From: Rhizobium sp. WYJ-E13
GTDB lineage: Bacteria; Pseudomonadota; Alphaproteobacteria; Rhizobiales; Rhizobiaceae
Direction of reading: 5' to 3'
Assembly (NCBI RefSeq): GCF_018987265.1
Contig: NZ_CP076854.1
Span: 806,001 to 870,000 of the forward strand
DNA: 64,000 nt
Shown: positions 53,498 to 61,781 of the stretch, piece after piece
Position numbering within the stretch: position 1 is the first letter of the stretch
How the letters are laid out: each line of letters starts with the position of its first letter
Position numbers and translations under genes: made by a program
The notes under the pieces: generated by a model
Database searches by the model: none
Told to the model about the DNA's origin: nothing
The model's input: the letters and a program-made list of their open reading frames with translations, nothing else

Positions 53498-54904
53498 ATG
53501 CTGCTCCTGCTTGGCTCGTTTCTGCTTCTGATGCTGATCGGTGTGCCCGTCGCAATCTCGATGGCCGTCGCATCCGTGCTCTACATAGTCCTTTACGGCG
53601 TGGCGCCCGATATCATCGTCGCTCAGCGCATGATTGCCGGCGTCGAGAGCTTTCCCCTGCTTGCCGTTCCCTTCTTTATCCTTGCCGGTAACCTGATGAA
53701 CTCGGCGGGTGTCACAGGCCGCATCTATTCCTTCGCGGTCGCGCTCGTCGGCTGGATGAAGGGCGGTCTTGCGCAGGTCAATATCATCGGCTCGGTGATT
53801 TTTTCCGGCATGTCCGGTACCGCCCTTGCCGATGCTGCCGGCATCGGCACGATCGAGATCAAGGCGATGAAGGATCATGGCTACCCGGTCGAAGCAGCGG
53901 TCGGCGTGACGGCGGCATCTGCCACGCTCGGGCCGATCTTCCCGCCGTCACTGCCTTTCGTCATTTACGGCATGATGGCGAATGTCTCGATCGGTGCGCT
54001 TTTCATGGCCGGCATCCTGCCCGGCATCGTCATGACGCTCTTGATGATGATCACCGTCGCCGCCTTCGCTTATGTGAAGCGCTGGGGCTCCGACGCGCCG
54101 TTCGATCTGCGGCAATTAATCTCGGCGGGCATGGAGATCGTCGTCGTCCTGCTCGTGCCGCTGGCGATCTACCTGATGATACGATCAGGCGTATCGGTGA
54201 ATGCCGCGGCCGGCATTGCCCTTGTCGCGCTTCTGGCGGCCGACTGGTATTTCCGCTTCTCCGCCGTCATGGCGCTGATGACGCCAGTCATCCTCATCGG
54301 AGGCATGACGATGGGCTGGTTTACGCCGACGGAAGCTGCTGTCGCGGCCGTGCTCTGGTCGCTGTTTCTTGGTCTGGTGCGCTACCGCACGATGACGCTC
54401 TCGACGCTTGCCAAGGCAAGCTTCGACACGATCGAGACGACGTCTTCTGTTCTCTTCATCGTCACTGCTGCTTCGGTCTTCGCATGGTTGCTGACGGTGA
54501 GCCAGGCCGCCCAGCTTCTTTCCGATGCGATCCTGTCCATCACCGACAATAAGTGGGTTTTCCTGATTTTGGTGAACCTGTTGATGCTCTTCGTCGGCTG
54601 CTTCCTGGACACGATCGCGGCAATCACCATCCTTGTGCCGATCCTTCTGCCGATCGTCGCAAAATTCGGCATCGACCCGATCCAATTCGGTCTCATCATG
54701 ACGCTGAATCTGATGATCGGCCTGCTGCACCCGCCGCTCGGCATGGTACTTTTCGTGCTGTCGCGGGTGGCGAAACTGTCCGTCGAACGCACCACGATGG
54801 CGATTCTGCCCTGGCTGGCACCGCTCTTCATCGCGCTGATCCTGATCACCTTCATTCCCTCCGTATCCCTGTGGCTGCCGCAGCAGCTAGGGCTTCTGAA
54901 ATAG
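53498..54904 (+). CDS. dctM: TRAP transporter large membrane subunit (DctM family)
   Basis: A 468-aa sodium-coupled transport subunit with about 12-13 helices. DctM landmarks: VPFFILAGNLMNSAGVTGRI (in parts), IFSGMSGTALADAAGIGTIEI, ASATLGPIFPPSLPFVIYG, and GLLHPPLGMVLFVLSRVAK. It is somewhat longer than the usual ~430 aa because of an extra hydrophobic stretch near 200-260. GAGGG lies 8 nt before the ATG. Starts 4 nt after DctQ ends. Confidence 0.9.
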   Translation: MLLLLGSFLLLMLIGVPVAISMAVASVLYIVLYGVAPDIIVAQRMIAGVESFPLLAVPFFILAGNLMNSAGVTGRIYSFAVALVGWMKGGLAQVNIIGSVIFSGMSGTALADAAGIGTIEIKAMKDHGYPVEAAVGVTAASATLGPIFPPSLPFVIYGMMANVSIGALFMAGILPGIVMTLLMMITVAAFAYVKRWGSDAPFDLRQLISAGMEIVVVLLVPLAIYLMIRSGVSVNAAAGIALVALLAADWYFRFSAVMALMTPVILIGGMTMGWFTPTEAAVAAVLWSLFLGLVRYRTMTLSTLAKASFDTIETTSSVLFIVTAASVFAWLLTVSQAAQLLSDAILSITDNKWVFLILVNLLMLFVGCFLDTIAAITILVPILLPIVAKFGIDPIQFGLIMTLNLMIGLLHPPLGMVLFVLSRVAKLSVERTTMAILPWLAPLFIALILITFIPSVSLWLPQQLGLLK

Positions 54905-54913
54905 GAGAGTGTG

Positions 54914-55948
54914 ATGGAGACCCGTGTGGCAAGGCTGTATGCAAAGGGCGACCTGCGGATCGAGACGGCTCCGGTCGCAGTCCCCGGTCCGGGCGAGGTG
55001 CTTTTGAAAATGGCAGCCGCAGGTATTTGCGGCTCCGACCTGCACTATTACCAGGATGGCGGTTTCGGGCCGGTCCGGGTTCGCGAGCCGATGATACCCG
55101 GGCACGAGGCCTCCGGAACGGTGGAGCTGGCAGGAGAGGGTGTTACTCTGAGAGCCGGCACGCTGGTCGCCGTCAATCCGAGCCAACCTTGCGGGTCCTG
55201 CGAATATTGCAGGATCGGCATGCCGATTCACTGCCTGGAGATGCGCTTCATGGGCAGCGCGATGCGTCTGCCGCACGAGCAGGGCATGTTCCGGGAATGG
55301 CTGGTCGTGCCGGCCAGGCAATGCGTCGAGGTCGGCGCTACGACAACGCCAGCGGAAGCAGCTTGCAGTGAGCCGCTCTCCGTCTGCCTGCACGCCGCTT
55401 CGCGCGTGTCTGAGGTTGCCGGCAAGAAAGTTCTCGTGACCGGCGCTGGACCGATCGGCTCCCTGATGGCCGCGGTTGTCAGGCATTTTGATGCCAGCGA
55501 GACCGTCATCACCGATCTTGCAGATGCGGCACTCGAACGCGCAAAGGCAATGGGTGCCAGCCGCACGATCAATGTGGCACGGGATCCAGCTTCCTTTGCC
55601 GAATTCCAGGCGGGAAAGGGATATTTCGATCTCGTCTTTGAATGCTCTGCAGCCGCCCCGGCGATTCATAGTGCCATTGCGGCGATCAGGCCTCGCGGCA
55701 CCATCGTTCAGGTCGGCGTCACCGGGGATGTGCCTCTTCCCCTCAACGCCATCGTCGGCAAGGAGTTGCATATCCACGGAACACAGCGGTTTCACGAGGA
55801 ATTCGCTGTTGCCGTCGACCTGATCTCGCGCCGAAAGATCGATGTACGGCCGATTATCAGTCACAGCCTGCCGCTCGAGGATGCCGTTTCAGCCTTTACC
55901 ATAGCCGGCGACCGTTCGCTGGCTTGCAAGGTGCAGCTCACCTTCTAG
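54914..55948 (+). CDS. Zinc-dependent dehydrogenase, L-idonate 5-dehydrogenase-like
   Basis: A 344-aa medium-chain dehydrogenase. Catalytic-zinc residues lie in AGICGSDLHYY and IPGHEASG; the structural-zinc Cys cluster is CGSCEYCRIGMPIHC; the Rossmann loop is VTGAGPIGSLMAA. The CGSDLHYYQDGGFGPVRVREP stretch (in parts) is characteristic of L-idonate 5-dehydrogenases. ATG at 54914 with GGAG 6 nt upstream, 9 nt after dctM, so co-transcribed. It would oxidise the imported sugar acid or polyol at C5. Sorbitol/threonine-type dehydrogenase is the alternative. Confidence 0.85.
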   Translation: METRVARLYAKGDLRIETAPVAVPGPGEVLLKMAAAGICGSDLHYYQDGGFGPVRVREPMIPGHEASGTVELAGEGVTLRAGTLVAVNPSQPCGSCEYCRIGMPIHCLEMRFMGSAMRLPHEQGMFREWLVVPARQCVEVGATTTPAEAACSEPLSVCLHAASRVSEVAGKKVLVTGAGPIGSLMAAVVRHFDASETVITDLADAALERAKAMGASRTINVARDPASFAEFQAGKGYFDLVFECSAAAPAIHSAIAAIRPRGTIVQVGVTGDVPLPLNAIVGKELHIHGTQRFHEEFAVAVDLISRRKIDVRPIISHSLPLEDAVSAFTIAGDRSLACKVQLTF

Positions 55949-55952
55949 TCGG

Positions 55953-56714
55953 TCAGACAATTGTCTCTCCGCCATCGACGACGAGGATCTGCCCCGTCAT
56001 ATAGGAGGAGCGGTCCGACACCAGGAACAGGATTGGTTCGGCGATTTCCGAAACGTCAGCCCAACGGCCGAGCGGCACTTTCTCGGCGATATAGCCTTCG
56101 ATCGCGCCGCGCCCGCCCATCTGCGCGATGAACGGCTCGTTGAACGGGGTGTCGACCCATCCAGGGCAAAGTGCATTCACGCGGATGCCGAATTTTGCAT
56201 AATCGCCCGCCATCTGCCGGGTCATGGCGATGACGGCGTGTTTGGTGGTCGTATAGGCGATCATCTCGCGGTCGTAGAGCACGCCTGACGATGAAGACGT
56301 GTTGAGAATAACGCCCTTGCCGGCTTTTTTCATGATCGGCATCGCAAAGCGGGCGGCCATGAAATGCGCCCGTACATTCAGTCTCCAGGATTTGTCGAAG
56401 CCGTCGATCGTAACCTGCTCCAGATCGCCGGCAATCTGCGCGCCTGCGTGATTGTGGAGGATGTCGAGCCGGCCGTGACGGGCGGCGATAGCCGCAATGC
56501 CCGCTTCAAGCGCCTTGTCGTCGGTCACGTCGACGACAAGGCTTTCGGCGCTGCCGCCGGCCTCGGCAATCAGGCCAACGGTTTCTTCAGCGTTGGCGAT
56601 ATTGATATCGGCGACGACGACATGGGCGCCTTCGCGCGCCATGATCACAGCACCCGCACGTCCGATACCCGAACCTGCTCCCGTGACGATTGCAACGCGA
56701 TCCCTCAGTATCAT
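55953..56714 (-). CDS. Short-chain dehydrogenase/reductase
   Basis: A 253-aa classical SDR: TGAGSGIG nucleotide loop (about 11-18), NHAG, catalytic Ser in NTSSSSG, YTTTK (Tyr and Lys of YxxxK) and a C-terminal GQILVVDGGETIV. It lies 13 nt downstream of the last permease of the polyamine-type importer on the same strand, so probably belongs to that operon, and converges with the idonate-dehydrogenase gene 4 nt away. Substrate unknown. Confidence 0.88.
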   Translation of the reverse strand: MILRDRVAIVTGAGSGIGRAGAVIMAREGAHVVVADINIANAEETVGLIAEAGGSAESLVVDVTDDKALEAGIAAIAARHGRLDILHNHAGAQIAGDLEQVTIDGFDKSWRLNVRAHFMAARFAMPIMKKAGKGVILNTSSSSGVLYDREMIAYTTTKHAVIAMTRQMAGDYAKFGIRVNALCPGWVDTPFNEPFIAQMGGRGAIEGYIAEKVPLGRWADVSEIAEPILFLVSDRSSYMTGQILVVDGGETIV

Positions 56715-56727
56715 GATATTTCCCCGG

Positions 56728-57540
56728 TCAGTTTGTCGTTGTCTTTTCGCGCATCAGGAAGCGCGCGATGAAAATGAGGGCGAGCGAGGCGATCAGCACC
56801 ATCGTCGCGATCGCATTGATTTCCGGCGTCACGCCGCGGCGAATGGAGGCGAAAACATAGATCGGCAGCGTCGTGTTCGATCCCGCGACGAAGAAGGCGA
56901 TGATGAAATCATCGAAGGAGAAGGTGAAGGCGAGCAGAAAGCCGGCAAGGATCGACGGCATGATCTGCGGCAGCACGATTTGCCGGAAGGTGGTGAACGG
57001 CGTGGCATAAAGATCGCTGGAGGCCTCGACGATATCGCGCCCGAGGCTGGCGATACGCGCCTTCACGATCATCGTCACCAGCGCCATGGTGAAGAGCCCG
57101 TGTGCGGCTATGATCGAGCCGTAACCGAGCGCAAGCTTGGGCGGCTGGTCGCCCGGCCAGAGGGCGGCGATCACGGGGTTGATGAAGCCGAAGACTTCGA
57201 CGAGGGCAACCAGCGTCGCAATGCCGATGACGACACCCGGCACGACGATCGCTGCAGCAAAAAGCCCGTCGAAGACGGCGCGCGTGCGGGCACTGAGCCG
57301 TTCCATGCCGATTGCGGCCATGGTGCCGAAGATCGCCGCGAGCGCGGCGCTGGTCACGGCGATGATCAGGCTGTTACGCAGCGCTTCCATCAGAAAGGTG
57401 TTCGAGAACGCCCGACCATACCATTGCGTCGAAAAACCAGTGAATTCGCTGGCATTGCGTCCCGCATTGAAGGAGAACAGCACGACAAGCGCAATCGGCG
57501 TGTAGAGGAACAGGTAGACGAAGGTGACGAGCGCGCGCAT
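56728..57540 (-). CDS. Spermidine/putrescine-type ABC permease (PotC family)
   Basis: A 270-aa membrane protein with six helices; FVYLFLYTPIALVVLFSFN at the N terminus and an EAA-type loop (VEASSDLYATPFTTFRQIVLP) are typical of PotC/YdcV. The start overlaps the PotB-type stop by one base region at 57540. Completes the transport pore. Confidence 0.87.
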   Translation of the reverse strand: MRALVTFVYLFLYTPIALVVLFSFNAGRNASEFTGFSTQWYGRAFSNTFLMEALRNSLIIAVTSAALAAIFGTMAAIGMERLSARTRAVFDGLFAAAIVVPGVVIGIATLVALVEVFGFINPVIAALWPGDQPPKLALGYGSIIAAHGLFTMALVTMIVKARIASLGRDIVEASSDLYATPFTTFRQIVLPQIMPSILAGFLLAFTFSFDDFIIAFFVAGSNTTLPIYVFASIRRGVTPEINAIATMVLIASLALIFIARFLMREKTTTN

Positions 57541-58406
57541 CAGATGAGATCCACCTGCCGTGTGCCAGCGACACGCCAGGCGATCCGCATGGCGACAAGC
57601 AGAACGATGACGACGACGGCAACCAAAGTGACGGCGATTGCCGATCCAAAGGGCCAGTTGCGGGATTGCAGGAAGAGGTCGACAAGTGCATTGCCGATGA
57701 AGAATACCTTGCCGCCGCCAAGAAGCTGCGGGATCAGATATTCACCGAGCAGCAGGATCGTCACCAGCGCAACGCCGGTCATCACGCCCGGCAGAGACAA
57801 GGGCAGGGTGATGCCGAAGAAGGTCGAGATGGGTTTCGCGCCGAGATCGGCCGAAGCCTCCAGAAGCCGGCGATCCAATTTTTCGAGGCTGACATAGATC
57901 GGCATGATCATCAGCGGCAGATAGCCATAGACGATGCCGAGCAGCACGGCGCCGGGCGTATTGATGAGCCGGACGTTCTCTATGCCGACGAATTCGAGCA
58001 GATGCGGAATGCCGCGCGCGCCGAGCAGATACATCCAGGCATAGGTGCGCACCAGAAGACTGGTCCAGAAGGGAACGACGACAAGCGAGACGAGCAGCAG
58101 CCGGCGCTGCGGACTTGCCTTGACCGCAAGGTAGTAGGCCACCGGATAGGCGACGAGGAGACAGGCGGTCGCTCCGATCGGCGCCAGAATCAGCGTATTG
58201 ACGAAGGCTGCCGAGCGCGCACCGAGATTGGCGAACTGCTCGAAGGTGAAGGCGGCCTGATAACCGCCTTCCGGCGCTCGCTCTCCGAATGCGAAGACGA
58301 TGATGGCGATGAAGGGTAGCACCAGGAACACGAACAGCCAGACACTGGCCGGGCCGACAAGGGCAGCAGTAATGAGGCGCCGCTTGGTGGCGTTGGTCAG
58401 GGGCAT
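57540..58406 (-). CDS. Spermidine/putrescine-type ABC permease (PotB family)
   Basis: A 288-aa permease with six helices (first: VWLFVFLVLPFIAIIVFAF) and EAA loop (LEASADLGAKPISTFFGITLP). Located between the binding-protein and PotC-type genes. A conserved RTYAWMYLLG follows the second helix pair, as in PotB. Confidence 0.87.
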   Translation of the reverse strand: MPLTNATKRRLITAALVGPASVWLFVFLVLPFIAIIVFAFGERAPEGGYQAAFTFEQFANLGARSAAFVNTLILAPIGATACLLVAYPVAYYLAVKASPQRRLLLVSLVVVPFWTSLLVRTYAWMYLLGARGIPHLLEFVGIENVRLINTPGAVLLGIVYGYLPLMIMPIYVSLEKLDRRLLEASADLGAKPISTFFGITLPLSLPGVMTGVALVTILLLGEYLIPQLLGGGKVFFIGNALVDLFLQSRNWPFGSAIAVTLVAVVVIVLLVAMRIAWRVAGTRQVDLI

Positions 58407-58486
58407 GGCTTAAGTCTCATCCGCCGGATCTTGGAGCTTGACCGGTCTCCCGCGACATGGCGCGAGACCGGAGTTCGGAGAGTGCG

Positions 58487-59650
58487 TCAGGCTGACTTGA
58501 AGCGCGCCATCAGTTCGGCACGGCCCGGATCGGTAAGCGTCACGGCGGCGCCGAATTCCAGCGGGGTGAGGGCGGCTTCGTCCGGATAGACGATCTTATT
58601 GGACGTGATCTCCTTCGGCAGCAGCGCGATGACGCGGCTGTCGGTGGTGGGCGCCCCGTTGGCGATGTGCTCCTTCGCCGCATTCTGCGGGTCCATCAGA
58701 TAGTTGAGCAGTGCATAACCGGCAGCCTTGTTCGGCGCATCCTTGGGGATCGCGTAGTAGTCGGTCCAGATTTCACCGCCGTCGGTGCCGAGGATATAGG
58801 CAAGTTCCGGCATGTCGCGATTGAGCTGTGCTCCGTCATTGGTCCAGCACATGGTCAGCCATGCATCGGTGGAGCGCATCGACGGCTGGTAGTCGGAATT
58901 GATCGCAAACAGATGCGGCTTGACCTTGATCAGCAGTTCTTCAGCCTTGGCGAGTTCTTCGGCCTTGATCGAATTGAAATCATAACCGAGCGAGACAAGC
59001 GCGCTGCCGATCGTCGTCAACTGATAATCATGCACCATGGCGCGGCCATCGGCTTCCGTCTGGGCGATCTCGAAGAAATCCTTCCAGCTCGAAAGCTTGG
59101 TCTTGATCTTGGAGGTGTTGACGGAGAAGCCGGTCGTGCCCCAGTTCTTCGGCACGGCATAGGTCTTGCCGTCGATCTGACCTTCCTTGGTGAAGCGCGG
59201 GCTTTCGCTCGCCTGGCTGAAATTCGGGATCTTCGAAAGGTCCAGTTCCTCGATCAGGCCAAGCTTGTGATGGGTCGAGATCGTATAGTTGGTCGGCACG
59301 AAGAGCGACCAGCCGGAAGCCCCGGCCTGCAGCTTGGCGAGCATCTCCTCGTTCGAACCGAAGACGTTGACCTCGACGGCGACACCGGTCGCCGCCTTGA
59401 AGTTCTCGAAGGTCGCCGGGTCATGATAGTTGGGCCATGTGGCGATCGACATCTGCGTGCCGAGATCGTCCGCCGCATGGGCTGATGTCGAAAGCGCGCC
59501 CGGGATGCGTGACAGCACGGCCGTTGCAAGGCCGAGGCCGGTGATGCCGAGGAAGTGGCGGCGGCTGACAGAGCCGCGCTTCAGGCGCATGAACTCGTCC
59601 ATGAAACCTTCGGCGGAAATGGGGAGATTGTCCTTATAGTCCTTGCTCAT
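58487..59650 (-). CDS. Polyamine-type ABC binding protein with Tat signal
   Basis: A 387-aa PotD/PotF-type binding protein. The N terminus has a long charged region then a twin-arginine motif (SVSRRHFLGITGLG, Arg-Arg at 30-31) and hydrophobic stretch ending STSAHA, so it is predicted to be exported folded by Tat rather than Sec. The mature part begins MSIATWPNYHDPATFENFK, typical for the family. The ATG at 59650 has AGGGA about 10 nt upstream; an earlier start at 59698 is less likely. Ligand may be a polyamine, an opine-like compound or another amine. Confidence 0.87.
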   Translation of the reverse strand: MSKDYKDNLPISAEGFMDEFMRLKRGSVSRRHFLGITGLGLATAVLSRIPGALSTSAHAADDLGTQMSIATWPNYHDPATFENFKAATGVAVEVNVFGSNEEMLAKLQAGASGWSLFVPTNYTISTHHKLGLIEELDLSKIPNFSQASESPRFTKEGQIDGKTYAVPKNWGTTGFSVNTSKIKTKLSSWKDFFEIAQTEADGRAMVHDYQLTTIGSALVSLGYDFNSIKAEELAKAEELLIKVKPHLFAINSDYQPSMRSTDAWLTMCWTNDGAQLNRDMPELAYILGTDGGEIWTDYYAIPKDAPNKAAGYALLNYLMDPQNAAKEHIANGAPTTDSRVIALLPKEITSNKIVYPDEAALTPLEFGAAVTLTDPGRAELMARFKSA

Positions 59651-59672
59651 GATGCTGTTCCCTTGTTTTGGC

Positions 59673-60764
59673 TTATGCATTCGATGCTGGAAAGACATGG
59701 ATCGCGGCAGGGTCGAAGCCGAGGAAAACCTCCTCGCCCGGCTCTACGAGATCGCTCTCGTTCATGCTGCGGCGATCGGCGGTGATCAGGAAGTCGCCGA
59801 GCCCCGGCACGCTCACGGCATATTCCGCCGACGAGCCGAGGAAGATGCGGTGCGTCACTGTCCCCTTGAATGACGCGCCTGATACCACCGGCTTGCGCGT
59901 CAGATGGATTGCCTCAGGGCGAAGCGCAGCGATGACGTCGCCTGAGGCGAGCCGCTTGCCGAAGGCGATCGCCGACCCATCCGCCAGCCGCAACGTCGTG
60001 CCGTCGGCTTCCATCGCAGCGGTGATCCGGTTCGTCTTGCCGACGAAATCGGCGACGAAAAGATCGGCCGGCCGGTCATAGACTTCCTGCGGGCTGCCGA
60101 GCTGCCGGATGCGTCCGACACTCATCACGCAGACGACATCAGCCATCGACAGCGCCTCTTCCTGGTCGTGGGTGACGAGGACGAAGGTGATGCCGAGTTC
60201 TCGCTGCAGGGTCTGCAACTCGATCTGCATCGCCGAGCGCAGCTTCTTGTCGAGTGCGGCCAGAGGTTCGTCGAGCAGCAGAACGGAAGGGCGGTTGACG
60301 ATGGCGCGGGCGAGTGCCACGCGCTGCTGCTGGCCGCCCGACATTTCATGGATCCGCCGCTTGGCAAAGCCGCCGAGCCGGACCAATTCGAGCGCCTCGG
60401 CGACACGGCGGTCGATCTCCGCCGCCCCGATCCTCGGACGCATCTGCTTCAACCCATAGGCGACATTCTGCTCGACATTGAAATGCGGGAACAGGGCGTA
60501 GTGCTGGAAGACCATGTTGACGGGCCGGCGATAGGCCGGAACGCCATTCATCTCGCGCCCGTCGATCAGCACCGTGCCTTCGCTCGGCTGTTCGAAGCCG
60601 CCGATCATGCGCAGGCAGGTCGTCTTGCCGCAGCCGGAAGGCCCGAGCAGCGCCAGGAACGCACCCTTGGGTACAGTAAGGTTAATGTCCGTTACGGCGG
60701 TCACGGCGCCATAGTTTTTCGTGACCGAACGGAATTCGATATCGTTCGTCGAAGCGGATGCCAC
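59673..60764 (-). CDS. Spermidine/putrescine-type ABC ATPase (PotA family)
   Basis: A 363-aa ATPase: Walker A GPSGCGKTT, signature MSGGQQQRVALARA, Walker B LLLDEPLAALD, H-loop VTHDQEEA and a C-terminal TOBE_2 domain. GTG at 60764 with AGGGA 7 nt upstream gives the normal family length; the frame is open to an ATG at 60887 in the regulatory region. First gene of the minus-strand operon PotA-PotD-PotB-PotC-SDR. Confidence 0.86.
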   Translation of the reverse strand: MASASTNDIEFRSVTKNYGAVTAVTDINLTVPKGAFLALLGPSGCGKTTCLRMIGGFEQPSEGTVLIDGREMNGVPAYRRPVNMVFQHYALFPHFNVEQNVAYGLKQMRPRIGAAEIDRRVAEALELVRLGGFAKRRIHEMSGGQQQRVALARAIVNRPSVLLLDEPLAALDKKLRSAMQIELQTLQRELGITFVLVTHDQEEALSMADVVCVMSVGRIRQLGSPQEVYDRPADLFVADFVGKTNRITAAMEADGTTLRLADGSAIAFGKRLASGDVIAALRPEAIHLTRKPVVSGASFKGTVTHRIFLGSSAEYAVSVPGLGDFLITADRRSMNESDLVEPGEEVFLGFDPAAIHVFPASNA

Positions 60765-60854
60765 GTCTGTTCCCTGCGGTTGGTTGGAATGGCAGTCTGT
60801 TGCTGCCTCATTGCCACCGTCGTTAAGGAAAGAGTAAGCCTGAGCTTCCCGCGC

Positions 60855-60912
60855 GGTATATACCCCGAGAGAGGTATTTAGGCGCATAATGTTTCGTGGA
60901 AGGTGTATATCC
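60855..60912. promoter_or_regulatory. GGTATAT-type repeats between potA-like and luxR-like genes
   Basis: The divergent region has the palindrome GGTATATACC (60855-60864), GGTATTTAGG (60873-60882) and GGTGTATATCC (60902-60912). They resemble one another and could be binding sites of the adjacent LuxR-type regulator. No dyad as long as a classical lux box is present. Confidence 0.3.
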
Positions 60913-60955
60913 GCTCTGCGCGAATTTGCGTGGAACGACGGAGGGAAAGGGCTAG

Positions 60956-61759
60956 ATGAGCATCGACCTGGAGACGCTGTTTGCCGCCTTCAATACGACG
61001 ATCGGTAAGCCGGCCATGCCGGATGCCGGTTTCGGCGATACCTTCCGCCAGATGATGGCCGCACTCGTGCGCTTCGACTATGTCGTCGTCTTCGCCTATC
61101 GCGGCAAGACGCGGCCGATCGATCTCTACAGTACCTTCGACCGCGAGGAGCACGTCGTTTTCGTCACGCTCTATCAGGCGGGGCCTTACTTGCTCGACCC
61201 ATTTTATCATACCGCTCGGGAGCGGCGCGAAGGCGTCTTCCGGATGCGCGAACTGGCGCCGGACCGATTCTTCTCCAGCGAATACTATCGCACCTATTAC
61301 GTCCAGACCGGACTTGCCGAGGAAATCGGCTTCTTCGTGCCTCTGGACGGCGACATCACAGTCGTCCTGTCGTTGATGCGACAGGAGAAGACCGGCGCTT
61401 TCCCGCCCGCAGAATTCGCGACGCTGAAGAAGGTCGAACCGCTGGTGGCAAACATGGTGAAACACTATTGGGCTGGACTTGCGCCGAGATTCGACGCGCA
61501 GCTTGCCGTAAGAGGTAAAAGCCGCCGCAAAAGCGAGATCATCCCGCGCGCTGACACTGTCTGGAGCGATCTCAACCTTACGGGCCGAGAGACGGCAATC
61601 GTCGAACTGGTGCTGCAGGGCCATTCGTCGGAATCGATCGGTCTGAAACTCAATATTTCGACGGGAACAGTGAAAGTCCACCGCCGCAACGTCTACCGCA
61701 AGCTCGGCATCTCCTCGCAGACACAACTGCTCTCGCTCTATCTGAAAAATCTGAGCTGA
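60956..61759 (+). CDS. LuxR-family transcriptional regulator
   Basis: A 267-aa regulator with a C-terminal LuxR helix-turn-helix (about 200-267; LNLTGRETAIVELVLQGHSS, IGLKLNISTGTVKVHRRNVYRKLG in parts). The N-terminal ~190 residues are neither a receiver domain (no phosphorylatable Asp pattern) nor an obvious autoinducer-binding domain, so the signal is unknown. Divergent from the polyamine-type importer, which is its likely target. Confidence 0.83.
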   Translation: MSIDLETLFAAFNTTIGKPAMPDAGFGDTFRQMMAALVRFDYVVVFAYRGKTRPIDLYSTFDREEHVVFVTLYQAGPYLLDPFYHTARERREGVFRMRELAPDRFFSSEYYRTYYVQTGLAEEIGFFVPLDGDITVVLSLMRQEKTGAFPPAEFATLKKVEPLVANMVKHYWAGLAPRFDAQLAVRGKSRRKSEIIPRADTVWSDLNLTGRETAIVELVLQGHSSESIGLKLNISTGTVKVHRRNVYRKLGISSQTQLLSLYLKNLS

Positions 61760-61781
61760 CCGATTGCTGCCGGACCTGCTG

